A DNA stretch of 64,000 nucleotides from JACMLD01 sp044223995 (lineage in GTDB: Bacteria; Bacteroidota; Bacteroidia; Chitinophagales; Chitinophagaceae): contig JBGALE010000010.1 of NCBI GenBank assembly GCA_044223995.1, positions 62,001 through 126,000 on the forward strand, written 5' to 3'. Below, piece after piece: positions 44,351 to 52,399 of the stretch. The position numbers and the translations under genes are program-made. Position 1 is the first letter of the stretch. Each line of letters begins with the position of its first letter. A model generated the notes under the pieces. The model searched no databases, had not been told where the DNA came from, and saw only the letters and a program-made list of their open reading frames with translations.

Positions 44351-44666
44351 TTCCAACACCACCAATGTTGTGGAAACTAAGAACCTCACTGATATAAAAG
44401 CCAAAACAGGTAATTTATATGAGTCTATCGCCATTATTGCAAAGAGGGCGAACCAGATCAATATAACCCTGAAAGAAGAGTTGCACAATAAGCTGGAAGA
44501 GTTTGCAAGCCATACCGACAGCCTGGAAGAAATTCATGAAAACAAAGAGCAGATTGAAATTTCCAAGGCCTACGAGCGCATGCCCAACCCTGCTTTGCTG
44601 GCAACAACAGAGTTTATGGAAGACAAAGTATACCACCGCAAAAACGAAGACAACCTGTTTAGCTAA
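44325..44666 (+). CDS. rpoZ: RNA polymerase omega subunit
   Basis: This 113-residue protein is of the Bacteroidota omega type. The core KTGNLYESIAIIAKRANQIN matches the conserved omega helix that folds with the beta' subunit and supports RNA polymerase assembly. It is followed by an acidic helical tail. Its start lies inside bamD (26-base overlap), so translation is coupled to bamD. The terminator 27 bases downstream would end this two-gene unit, leaving coaBC to start from its own promoter. Confidence 0.9.
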   Translation: MSRLRRQLSSNTTNVVETKNLTDIKAKTGNLYESIAIIAKRANQINITLKEELHNKLEEFASHTDSLEEIHENKEQIEISKAYERMPNPALLATTEFMEDKVYHRKNEDNLFS

Positions 44667-44692
44667 ATAATACAGGTCTCATATCATTACAG

Positions 44693-44719
44693 GCGACAGA
44701 TCCATTTCTGTCGCTTTTT
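44693..44719 (+). terminator. Terminator after rpoZ
   Basis: A perfect 8-bp stem GCGACAGA / TCTGTCGC with a 6-base loop is followed by five T. It lies between rpoZ and coaBC. Confidence 0.82.
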
Positions 44720-44776
44720 CATTTTATTACCACTTGCTATTTTCCAGGCATAAATAAAAAAGTATAATTTTAAGGT

Positions 44777-45973
44777 ATGTTACAGGGTAAGAAAATACTG
44801 GTAGGCATTACCGGGAGTATTGCCGCCTATAAAGCAATATTACTGGTCAGGGAATTGGTTAAATCCGGGGCCGAGGTAAAAGTGGTTATGACCGCGGCCG
44901 CAAAAGATTTTGTATCCCCCCTCACCCTATCAACTTTGTCAAAAAATCCTGTATTAATAGACCTGTTTGCGGAAAACTCCTGGTCCAACCATGTGTTATT
45001 GGGCCGTTGGGCCGATGTAATGGTAATTGCCCCTTTAAGCTGTAATACGCTGGCAAAAATGGCCCATGGAATTTGTGACAACCTGATGCTGGCCACCTAC
45101 CTGTCCGCTACCTGCCCGGTAGTGGTGGCGCCTGCCATGGATGAAGATATGTGGCACCACAATACCACCAAATCAAATTTGCAGGTTGTTGAATCAAATG
45201 GAGTAAAAGTGATTCCGGTTGAAAAAGGAGAGCTCGCCAGCGGTCTGTATGGCGATGGCCGGATGGCAGAACCAGCAGCGATTATTTCATTTATAGAACA
45301 ACATTTTTTTTTAAAGCAAGACCTGGCAGGTAAAAGAGTGCTGGTATCCGCAGGCCCGACGTACGAGCCCATCGATCCGGTTCGGTATATTGGTAATCAT
45401 TCCTCGGGCAAAATGGGGATTGCCATCGCGGAAGAACTAGCCAATCGCGGAGCTAGCGTAGACCTTGTTTTAGGCCCCTCTGCTATTTCACCCCGTCATT
45501 CCAACATTATGGTTCATAAAGTAAAGACCGCCGGTGAAATGTATGCAGAATGCATTCAGTTGTTTACGCATGCGGATATTGCCGTAATGTCTGCCGCAGT
45601 TGCAGATTATACACCATCTGTACCTTCTGGCGAGAAAATTAAAAAAGAAGGTGACAGCATCAAGATAGAACTGGTAAAAACAAAGGATATACTTCAATCG
45701 CTGGGCCAACATAAAAAAACAGAGCAAGTATTAGTTGGTTTTGCATTGGAAACAACAAATGAAAAATCGTATGCACTGGAAAAATTACATAACAAAGGTG
45801 CGGATATGATTGTGCTAAATTCATTAAATGACGAAGGAGCTGGCTTTGGCTATGATACCAATAAAATCACCATATTCGAAAAAGGCGGAAAGGAGTTTAG
45901 CTATCCTCAAAAAACAAAACAACAAGTTGCAAAAGATATCGTTGATAGACTTGTAAACCTGGTGTATGCGTAA
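44777..45973 (+). CDS. coaBC: Bifunctional phosphopantothenoylcysteine decarboxylase/synthetase
   Basis: CoaBC makes 4'-phosphopantetheine, a precursor of coenzyme A. The 398-residue protein has the flavin-dependent CoaC half (about 1-180) with GITGSIAAYKA, the catalytic His in SNHVLLGRWAD, the family motif APAMDEDMW and a substrate loop. The CoaB half (about 185-398) has SAGPTYEPIDPVRYIGNHSSGKMG and the conserved lysine region AAVADYTP. It is full length. Its end overlaps the next gene by 8 bases. TAATTTTA near 44764 may be its -7 box. Confidence 0.96.
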   Translation: MLQGKKILVGITGSIAAYKAILLVRELVKSGAEVKVVMTAAAKDFVSPLTLSTLSKNPVLIDLFAENSWSNHVLLGRWADVMVIAPLSCNTLAKMAHGICDNLMLATYLSATCPVVVAPAMDEDMWHHNTTKSNLQVVESNGVKVIPVEKGELASGLYGDGRMAEPAAIISFIEQHFFLKQDLAGKRVLVSAGPTYEPIDPVRYIGNHSSGKMGIAIAEELANRGASVDLVLGPSAISPRHSNIMVHKVKTAGEMYAECIQLFTHADIAVMSAAVADYTPSVPSGEKIKKEGDSIKIELVKTKDILQSLGQHKKTEQVLVGFALETTNEKSYALEKLHNKGADMIVLNSLNDEGAGFGYDTNKITIFEKGGKEFSYPQKTKQQVAKDIVDRLVNLVYA

Positions 45974-46889
45974 AGTAATTTTCCTGCTGATATTGTTTAT
46001 TTCAACAGCCTGCCCTTCAATCTTTGCACAGGAACTGCAGGCGAAAATTTCTGTCAACTCCAGCAGGGTCAGTTCACAGACAGATAAAAAAGTTTTCCAG
46101 ACACTCCAAAACGCGCTGAATACATTTCTCAATAACCGCAAGTGGACAAAGGAAACTTTCCAGGCAAATGAGAAAATCGTCTGCAATTTTTTACTCAATA
46201 TCAGTGAAGCAAAAGGTGACAATATTTACAGCGCTTCTTTAACAGTCCAGGCGGCCAGGCCCATCTTCAACTCGGGCTACGACAGCCCGCTGGTCAATTT
46301 TATTGATGATGCAGTATTGTTCCGGTATGTAGAATTCCAGCCGATAGAGTTTAATGAAAACAGGGTATCAGGCACAGACCCGCTGGTATCCAATTTGACT
46401 GCAGTGCTGGCATATTATGTAAATATTTTGCTTGGAATGGATTTCGATTCTTTTTCGCTCAGGGGCGGCGATCCTTATTTCCAGAAAGCCCAGGCCATTG
46501 TAAACAATGCACCTGATAGCCGCGACATCGTTGGCTGGCGCAATTTTGACGGGCAGCGCAACCGGTACTGGCTGATAGACAATTTGACAAACAGTAAATA
46601 TACCCTGTTGCACGATGCATTGTACAGTTACTATCGATTGGGGCTTGACAATATGTATGAAAACGAAACCGAAGGCCGTGCTGCGGTTTTAAACACGTTA
46701 AATTTTCTCAATAACATTAATACCGAAACACCCAACACCATGGGCCTTCAGTTTTTCTTCCAGGGAAAAACAAGGGAACTGGTTGGCGTATTCAAGAAAA
46801 CCAATCCCGACGAAAAAAGCAGGGCGCTTGAATTACTGTCCAAACTGGATATTTCCAATGCCAATTTTTACAAGCAGGAATTACGATGA
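45966..46889 (+). CDS. porD: T9SS component PorD (DUF4835)
   Basis: This 307-residue exported protein has a signal peptide (LFISTACPSIFAQ) and is the DUF4835 family, known as PorD in Porphyromonas where it is required for T9SS function. Motifs include QELQAKISVNSSRVSSQTD, WTKETFQANEKIVCNF, ARPIFNSGYDSPLVNFID and LAYYVNILLGMDFDSFS. Length is typical. It overlaps coaBC by 8 bases and the next lipoprotein gene by 4, so it is translationally linked on both sides. The exact biochemical role of PorD is not settled. Confidence 0.92.
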   Translation: MRKVIFLLILFISTACPSIFAQELQAKISVNSSRVSSQTDKKVFQTLQNALNTFLNNRKWTKETFQANEKIVCNFLLNISEAKGDNIYSASLTVQAARPIFNSGYDSPLVNFIDDAVLFRYVEFQPIEFNENRVSGTDPLVSNLTAVLAYYVNILLGMDFDSFSLRGGDPYFQKAQAIVNNAPDSRDIVGWRNFDGQRNRYWLIDNLTNSKYTLLHDALYSYYRLGLDNMYENETEGRAAVLNTLNFLNNINTETPNTMGLQFFFQGKTRELVGVFKKTNPDEKSRALELLSKLDISNANFYKQELR

Positions 46890-47269
46890 GAATAATTACC
46901 ATTTTAATGTTACTCGTATTCATGAATTCCTGCAAACAGGAAAATTCAACTCCCCCCAACCTCATCCCTAAGGCAAAAATGGAAACCATTTTATGGCAGA
47001 TGATACAGGTAGATCAGTATGCCAGCAATGTTATCGCCAAAGATTCTACAAAGAACTTACCCGAAGAAAGAATAAAACTGTACAGCAAAGTATTTGAACT
47101 AAGTAAAATTACCAGGGAAACCTTCAACAACAGTTACAAATACTATCTCGGTCATCCCGACGTCAGTAAAATCATGTTTGATTCCATTTCCGCGCGCGCT
47201 TCGCGTCAGCGCTCAGAAGCCTATCGCCCAAAACCTGTTGAGAAGCCGGGCCCTAAACTGGTAAATTAA
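46886..47269 (+). CDS. DUF4296 lipoprotein
   Basis: This 127-residue lipoprotein has its lipobox in VFMNSC (Cys16). DUF4296 proteins are small, helical and limited to Bacteroidota, with unknown function. The stretch KAKMETILWQMIQVDQYA matches the family's first helix. It ends in a short proline-rich segment (RPKPVEKPGP). The gene overlaps porD by 4 bases, and genes of this family often follow porD, which hints at a shared envelope role. Confidence 0.82.
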   Translation: MRIITILMLLVFMNSCKQENSTPPNLIPKAKMETILWQMIQVDQYASNVIAKDSTKNLPEERIKLYSKVFELSKITRETFNNSYKYYLGHPDVSKIMFDSISARASRQRSEAYRPKPVEKPGPKLVN

Positions 47270-47323
47270 ATATTTTGGGTGCAGCAGGCTGCTCATTACT
47301 TTTACAATTCAAATACTTACTGT

Positions 47324-48019
47324 ATGAATAAAGTGGTGGCAAATGCGCACGAAGCAATTAAAGACATTGGTGACAATGCAGTAATCATGCTGGGAGGTTT
47401 TGGACTTTGCGGCATCCCTGAAAATTGTATCAGCGAGCTGGTAAAAAAAGGCATAAAAAATCTTACCTGTATATCCAACAATGCCGGTGTAGACGATTTT
47501 GGTTTGGGCCTTTTACTCAAAGGAAGGCAAATAAAAAAAATGATGAGCTCTTACGTCGGTGAAAACGCCGAATTCGAGCGGCAACTCCTGCAGGGAGAAC
47601 TTGAAGTGGATTTGATTCCGCAGGGTACCTTGGCCACCAGGATTCAAATGGCGGGGATGGGCATTCCTGCATTTTATACACCGGCCGGATACGGAACCGA
47701 AATTGCTGAAGGAAAAGAAATCCGAAATTTTAACGGAAAAAATTACCTGATGGAGTTGGCGCTACATGCCCAGTTCTCTATTGTAAAAGCATGGAAAGGC
47801 GATACGATGGGCAATCTTCTATTCCGTAAAACAACACGCAATTTTTCAACGTCCATGGCAAAAGCAGGGGATATAACCATTGCTGAAGTGGAACAATTGG
47901 TTCAGCCCGGCGAATTGGACCCGGATGCGATACATGTACCAGGGATATATGTACATCGTATTTTCCAGGGAAGCGGTTATGAAAAAAGAATAGAACGAAG
48001 AACCGTCCGGATAAAATAG
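47324..48019 (+). CDS. 3-oxoacid CoA-transferase subunit A
   Basis: This 231-residue protein is the alpha subunit of a succinyl-CoA:3-ketoacid (or acetoacetate) CoA-transferase. GGFGLCGIPENCISEL and CISNNAGVDDFGLGLLL are typical of this family, which moves CoA between succinyl-CoA and acetoacetate in ketone-body or short-chain acid use. The ATG at 47324 gives the standard start NKVV; the open frame extends 15 codons further without support. Subunit B follows after 69 bases and carries the catalytic glutamate. Confidence 0.94.
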   Translation: MNKVVANAHEAIKDIGDNAVIMLGGFGLCGIPENCISELVKKGIKNLTCISNNAGVDDFGLGLLLKGRQIKKMMSSYVGENAEFERQLLQGELEVDLIPQGTLATRIQMAGMGIPAFYTPAGYGTEIAEGKEIRNFNGKNYLMELALHAQFSIVKAWKGDTMGNLLFRKTTRNFSTSMAKAGDITIAEVEQLVQPGELDPDAIHVPGIYVHRIFQGSGYEKRIERRTVRIK

Positions 48020-48088
48020 GCTGTGGCCTACTGTTAGCATATAGACCCAATACAACCAACTCATCCAATAATTTCTAACTTTTCTATT

Positions 48089-48745
48089 ATGGCGCTCGAT
48101 AAATATGGCATAGCAAAACGAATTGCACAGGAATTGAGAAATGGCATGTATGTGAACCTCGGTATCGGAATACCGACGTTGGTAGCCAATTATATTCCGG
48201 CAGCCATGTCCATTATGATGCAAAGTGAAAATGGCATGCTTGGTATGGGCCCTTATCCTGTTGAAGAGGCAATTGATGCTGATCTTATCAACGCAGGAAA
48301 AGAAACTGTAACTGTACTGCCCGGTGGTGTATTTTTCGACAGTGCGGAGAGTTTTGGTATGATAAGAGCAGGCAAAGTTGACCTCACTGTCCTGGGTGCA
48401 ATGGAAGTCAGTGAAACAGGTGATATCGCCAATTGGAAAATCCCTGGTAAAATGGTGAAAGGTATGGGCGGCGCCATGGACCTGGTGGCAAGTGCCAGGA
48501 ACATTATCGTAGCAATGATGCATACCAATCCTAAAGGTGAATCAAAACTGCTGCATCAATGTACGCTGCCCCTTACCGGTGTAGGTTGTGTTAAAAAGGT
48601 AGTGACAGAGTTGGCCGTGTTGGATATTACAGCAGGTGGATTCCGGTTGCTGGAGAGGGCCCCTGGTGTATCCGTGGACGAAATAAAAAGTAAAACGGAA
48701 GGGAAATTAATTATTGAAGGCGATGTGCCTGAGATGAGCTTGTAA
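48089..48745 (+). CDS. 3-oxoacid CoA-transferase subunit B
   Basis: This 218-residue beta subunit has GMYVNLGIGIPTLVANY at the start and the catalytic glutamate in SENGMLGMGPYP, the residue that forms the enzyme-CoA thioester. Full length. It forms a heterotetramer with the alpha subunit just upstream and belongs to the same operon. It ends convergently with a response regulator gene. Both key regions are intact, so the enzyme should be active. Confidence 0.95.
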   Translation: MALDKYGIAKRIAQELRNGMYVNLGIGIPTLVANYIPAAMSIMMQSENGMLGMGPYPVEEAIDADLINAGKETVTVLPGGVFFDSAESFGMIRAGKVDLTVLGAMEVSETGDIANWKIPGKMVKGMGGAMDLVASARNIIVAMMHTNPKGESKLLHQCTLPLTGVGCVKKVVTELAVLDITAGGFRLLERAPGVSVDEIKSKTEGKLIIEGDVPEMSL

Positions 48746-48859
48746 TAATATCCTATTTCAAACAAGAAATTTCCAACGATGAAGTTGAGCGCATTCCTAA
48801 TTTGCCAATCTTTCTTCGGTATTGGTTATTCGATATTCTCCATTTGATTTTTAGATTCT

Positions 48860-49507
48860 TCAATCAATCAGGTTATTTTTCACTGCAAAAAAAACAAGCC
48901 CTGCTGTATTTTTTGCACCGAATCTTTCCATAAGCCTGTCCTTGATAGCTTCTACAGTGCGGGGGCTCACTTCCAGCTTTTGCGCAATTTCCTGCGCGGT
49001 AAACTCCATACAGATATATTTGATCACATCCCGCTCCCGTTCGCTGATGGTAATTTCGTGTGACAGGCTGGGAGCAACTTTTTGTTTGGAGTGCGATTTT
49101 TTGAGCAGTATCCGGTTGACAAAATTGTTGAGGTAATAACCTTTAGCCATCACTTCCATAATAGCTTTTTTTATTTCCTGTGGTTCCGCGCTTTTCAGCA
49201 GGTAACCATTGGCGCCCACTTCCATCATATGGCTGACAAATCGCTCATCCTCGAACATCGTTAGACAAATAATATGGATTTGAGGAAAATGCTTGGCCAC
49301 ATATTTCGTGGCTTCTATGCCGTCTTTGAGCGGCATACGGAGATCCATCAGTATAACATCGGGGATTTCCTCTCCCGGCAAATTATCAATCAATTCCTGC
49401 CCGTTATCGGCTTCCAGGACAAACTTGATGTTTGGATAGGGGCGCAGGGAAAGGATGACTCCCTTACGAAAAATTTTATGATCGTCGGCTATTGCAACTT
49501 TTATCAC
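48860..49507 (-). CDS. NarL-type response regulator
   Basis: This 215-residue DNA-binding regulator has a receiver domain with the acidic pair in IADDH (D8, D9), the phosphoacceptor D55 in VILMDLRMP, Thr83 and Lys105. A LuxR-type helix-turn-helix follows at about 150-210 (EIAQKLEVSPRTVEAIKDRL). It is the last gene of a minus-strand operon whose kinase gene ends 91 bases upstream, so the two make a two-component system. All phosphotransfer residues are intact. Confidence 0.95.
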   Translation of the reverse strand: MIKVAIADDHKIFRKGVILSLRPYPNIKFVLEADNGQELIDNLPGEEIPDVILMDLRMPLKDGIEATKYVAKHFPQIHIICLTMFEDERFVSHMMEVGANGYLLKSAEPQEIKKAIMEVMAKGYYLNNFVNRILLKKSHSKQKVAPSLSHEITISERERDVIKYICMEFTAQEIAQKLEVSPRTVEAIKDRLMERFGAKNTAGLVFFAVKNNLID

Positions 49508-49598
49508 ACCAAAGGGTTTAAGTGATATTGGAAAAATCTAAATTACAAATTTTAACGGTTGAAAAGCGAAAATCCTTGTTTCAAATCAATTTTCTTTC

Positions 49599-50426
49599 TT
49601 ACACCTCCACTTCCTTGGATAATTCAATGGTCACTTTATAATAGGTTTGAGAAACATCCTTCTCAAAGTAAATGGAACCATGTAGCAATTTCAAACGGCT
49701 CTGGATATTTTTTAATCCAAGGCCTACTGGGCTTTTGTTTAATTTTTCAAAGTCCGACTGAGTCAAACCACGTCCGTCATGGTGAAGCCGGATAAAAAAA
49801 CGGTCGCCATTGATGTTTTGGGTGACATGGATAAAGCTGGCATTGCTGTGTTTAAGAATATTATTTACCAATTCCTGTATCACCCTGAATAAAATGAGTT
49901 CATCTTCCGGCTTTAGCCTTTCGCGGTAATCATGAAAGCGGCAACTCGCATTCAGGCTTCCCGATCCGCTGATTTTCTGGAAAAGATCATTGACCGCCGA
50001 TTCGAGACCAAAATTCTTTAAGGTAGGTGGCATCAGGCTGTGGGAGATGTTGCGGATAAGCTGGATAGTATCATCTATGATTTGCTTGGCATTGTAAATG
50101 CTTTGCAATTGAGTGGTTTTATCGAGATTGACCAGGTTTTCATTGAGGTATAAGCGGGCAGTGGCCAGCAAGGGGCCTGCATCGTCGTGCAGATCGGCGG
50201 CCAGCCGCTGGCGTTCTTCTTCCTGCAGGCGAATAGAAGCGTTGAGCAGCATGCGCTGCTGCTCCTGTTCCATTTGCTGCAGGGTGGTTTGGTACCGGAT
50301 AACTTTTCGCTGGTGGAAAATAATAAAAGCTATCAGGCCCACCACCAGCGTGAGCATGCCTATAGTACCAAAGAACAGCGGCAGCGATATTCCTGACTGG
50401 TGAGTATTTACTTGTAATAACAGCAT
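49599..50426 (-). CDS. Sensor histidine kinase with minimal input domain
   Basis: This 275-residue kinase is of the HisKA_3 (NarX/DesK) type. One membrane helix at about 15-37 is followed directly by a coiled helix and the H-box DLHDDAGPLL with phospho-His80, then HSLMPPTLKNFGLESAV, the N-box ELVNNILKHSNA, and the G2 box GLGLKNIQSRL. There is no periplasmic or PAS sensor domain. In the G1 box the usual DxGxG aspartate is replaced by His (HDGRG, H216). Its signal input must come from another protein, most likely the membrane protein encoded just upstream. Confidence 0.92.
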   Translation of the reverse strand: MLLLQVNTHQSGISLPLFFGTIGMLTLVVGLIAFIIFHQRKVIRYQTTLQQMEQEQQRMLLNASIRLQEEERQRLAADLHDDAGPLLATARLYLNENLVNLDKTTQLQSIYNAKQIIDDTIQLIRNISHSLMPPTLKNFGLESAVNDLFQKISGSGSLNASCRFHDYRERLKPEDELILFRVIQELVNNILKHSNASFIHVTQNINGDRFFIRLHHDGRGLTQSDFEKLNKSPVGLGLKNIQSRLKLLHGSIYFEKDVSQTYYKVTIELSKEVEV

Positions 50427-50478
50427 GTATATTTACAATGGTTTGGGGGCATCAGAAAATAATATACAATGGTTCTTC

Positions 50479-51162
50479 TTAGATATTTCTGCTTTTCTGT
50501 ATCGAAATTTCGTTCACGGTTCCTTTAGCATTTATTAAAAATGCGATGCTAAAAAACAGGTTTTTTACAACATTCGCCAATACGTTTATGATCCAGTATT
50601 CTTCCCGCTCTGTATCGGACAGATCGGACGCATAGATAAACAAAAAGAGTGTGCCAGCTAAATACATCATTCCTATCACCAGCCAGAACTTATATGATGC
50701 ATATATGACGGACACTTGTGGTTTGTTGATCTCTTCATACAAATAAAATATACTATATGCGATGATTAGAATTGATTCGATAGAAGCCTGGTAGGAGTCA
50801 AAACTTTTTAAAGGGTTGAACAGCATATAGTACATGCAAAACACAATAAATCCTATGGATAGGAAAATAATAATCCATCTAAAAATCGAACTTCGGATGA
50901 ACCTGAATAATATAAAGGAGAAACAGAGGTACTCGAGAATGGTAAATATGTAAAGATTAAGTGAAACAGACTGTTTATTGCTATCCCTGTACAGGATTAT
51001 CGAGTCATTAGAAAAAGAAAAAATGCAGTAAAACAGAATTACCCATACTGCAAATCCCTTCATTTTTCTAATAAAAAAAAGGAATACCAGTATGGGTAAT
51101 AGACCAATAAAATACGATATCGCATTGCTAATTGTCATTACCATTACTTGGAAATCACCCAA
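50479..51162 (-). CDS. Seven-helix membrane protein, possible kinase partner
   Basis: This 227-residue protein is almost entirely hydrophobic, with about seven membrane helices: 12-28, 36-50, 68-85, 90-108, 125-142, 155-175 and 195-212. No known domain is recognised. Short polar loops such as YRDSNKQSVS and YASDLSDTEREEY separate the helices. It lies 52 bases upstream of the kinase gene on the same strand. Its size and position suggest a 7TM receptor-like input module, by analogy with 7TMR families, but this is inference. Confidence 0.72.
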   Translation of the reverse strand: MGDFQVMVMTISNAISYFIGLLPILVFLFFIRKMKGFAVWVILFYCIFSFSNDSIILYRDSNKQSVSLNLYIFTILEYLCFSFILFRFIRSSIFRWIIIFLSIGFIVFCMYYMLFNPLKSFDSYQASIESILIIAYSIFYLYEEINKPQVSVIYASYKFWLVIGMMYLAGTLFLFIYASDLSDTEREEYWIINVLANVVKNLFFSIAFLINAKGTVNEISIQKSRNI

Positions 51163-51202
51163 ATATATGAAACGACAACCAAAAATGAAACCTCAATCGA
51201 AA

Positions 51203-51622
51203 TTAAAAGAAGAATTCCCAGATATCAGCAGAATCATCTGAAAGACCTGAATTACTGCTGGTTTTGATCCTGTCAGCAACAATTGCCTTACTTTTTTCAA
51301 TGGAACCTTCCTGTGTAACCACAGTGTACTCAAGCAAATTCCTTCCAGCCTCATCAACACCTACATAAACGAGGGTCTTCTGACCTGCTTCATTGTAAGC
51401 GTTATAAAATTTAATACCAACGCAGCCCGGCTGAGCAAGAATTTGATCGATAATGTTGCGTCCAATGTAATAAGCCTTAACATCAGTCGGATTAGCTACC
51501 TGATAGTCCTTAACCATCTGAGCACCCAATTCATGACTGATTTCCTCTCCCACCTTGCGGAGGTCCTTCTGGAGAAGTTCAGTTTGCATCATAGTAGTAA
51601 GTTTTTGGAGTTTTAGAGACAT
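51203..51622 (-). CDS. Small soluble protein heading the signalling operon
   Basis: This 139-residue soluble protein has no signal peptide or membrane segment. Its N-terminal half is helical (DLRKVGEEISHELGAQMVKD); the C-terminal half has strands such as GCVGIKFYNAYNE and TLVYVGVDEAGRNLLEYTVV. I recall similar short proteins in Chitinophagaceae beside signalling genes but know no function. Alternative starts at 51592 and 51589 (MMQTELLQ) are possible. It is 40 bases upstream of the 7-helix gene and is the first gene of the operon. Confidence 0.7.
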   Translation of the reverse strand: MSLKLQKLTTMMQTELLQKDLRKVGEEISHELGAQMVKDYQVANPTDVKAYYIGRNIIDQILAQPGCVGIKFYNAYNEAGQKTLVYVGVDEAGRNLLEYTVVTQEGSIEKSKAIVADRIKTSSNSGLSDDSADIWEFFF

Positions 51623-51676
51623 AATTGTAACGTGAATTACCCCCTAAAAAAAAAGGTGACCAACGGCCGCAAACTT

Positions 51677-51703
51677 CTTAAAATGCCTTAAATTGCTTAA
51701 AAT
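51677..51703. repeat. Three phased CTTAAA repeats, possible operator
   Basis: CTTAAA occurs at 51677, 51687 and 51696, a period of about one DNA helical turn. The repeats lie 55-80 bases upstream of the start of the signalling operon, next to a TTTG that could be a -33 box on the minus strand. Such an array is a natural candidate for cooperative binding of a NarL-type regulator. Confidence 0.45.
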
Positions 51704-52050
51704 TCAACAGGGTAGTGGATTTGCGCGGATTTTGATCGAATATTTACTTGGTAAAATTACGAAATATTGCGAATCAAATTTAGTATTTTTACGAAGCCAT
51801 TTCTCGTAGATTTCGCCTTTTTATATTAGGATATTAACACATGTGGATAAACTGGCGAGAAGGGTGCCTTGAGGAGCTGAAGGAGTCTGTATTTGAATAC
51901 CGGATTTTAAAAACGGGCCTGCTGGCAATTACATTTGTTTTTGACCAATAGGATCAAAACAAACGGATTATTAACAATTTATTGCTTTAATTGGCGTTGA
52001 AGAGTTCCCCCTATACTTTTGCAGAAAATAAAAGCTCTTTGTGAAAAATG

Positions 52051-52141
52051 GAAGTTGACCGGTTCCTGGTGTTGCCTGGTTTCAGGGATATTGGAAATTA
52101 TTTTTGTTGGACGGTATTGGACACTGGATGGTTTGTGGCGG
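52051..52141 (+). repeat. Copy A of a diverged repeat shared by two leaders
   Basis: This 91-base stretch matches 53568-53658. Shared words are GAAGTTGA, GGTTTCA, GGATATTG, TGGACGGT and TGGATGGTTT in the same order, with small balanced insertions and deletions. I estimate about two-thirds identity by eye. The reading frames of the two copies do not agree, so the similarity is in the DNA rather than a protein. Confidence 0.6.
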
Positions 52142-52399
52142 TATTCCCGGTACCAATCAACTTCAGAACAAAAATAGAACTGTTAATACCCCTTAACAAG
52201 AGCAGAACTGCTGAATTTTCACGATGCAGTATTTACAACGGTTATCGTAAAATTGCAGGGGTTGTTACTAGTAAGTTTACTAGTTTTTTGGAAGGAAGTT
52301 CTTATGCAATCAATATTCGCACATAGCAACAATTGAAACTACAATTGCGCAAATGTGTAACGTAAAAACCAATGACCACATAACTAACCCAAATTCCTT

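Larger units (their letters stand above)
51623..52399. other. 777-bp divergent intergenic region
   Basis: No convincing gene is seen. A 92-codon frame at 52048-52326 is open but unlike any protein I know, and is treated as chance. The region holds three phased CTTAAA repeats (51677-51703), an exact TGTGGATAA box (51842-51850), a copy of the 90-bp repeat shared with the next intergenic region (52051-52141), and two TTACTAGT direct repeats 12 bases apart (52265-52284). It separates the minus-strand signalling operon from an orphan response regulator on the plus strand, so it must hold promoters for both. Confidence 0.6.

Noticed and set aside
47846..48523. Long antisense frame (225 codons) across the CoA-transferase genes
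   Set aside because: It is fully antisense to two well-supported genes, and its translation is rich in His and Cys with no known domain, as expected for a shadow frame.
52048..52326. Open frame of 92 codons in the divergent intergenic region
   Set aside because: No recognisable fold, odd composition, and the part overlapping the shared repeat is in a different frame from the other copy, so coding use is unlikely.
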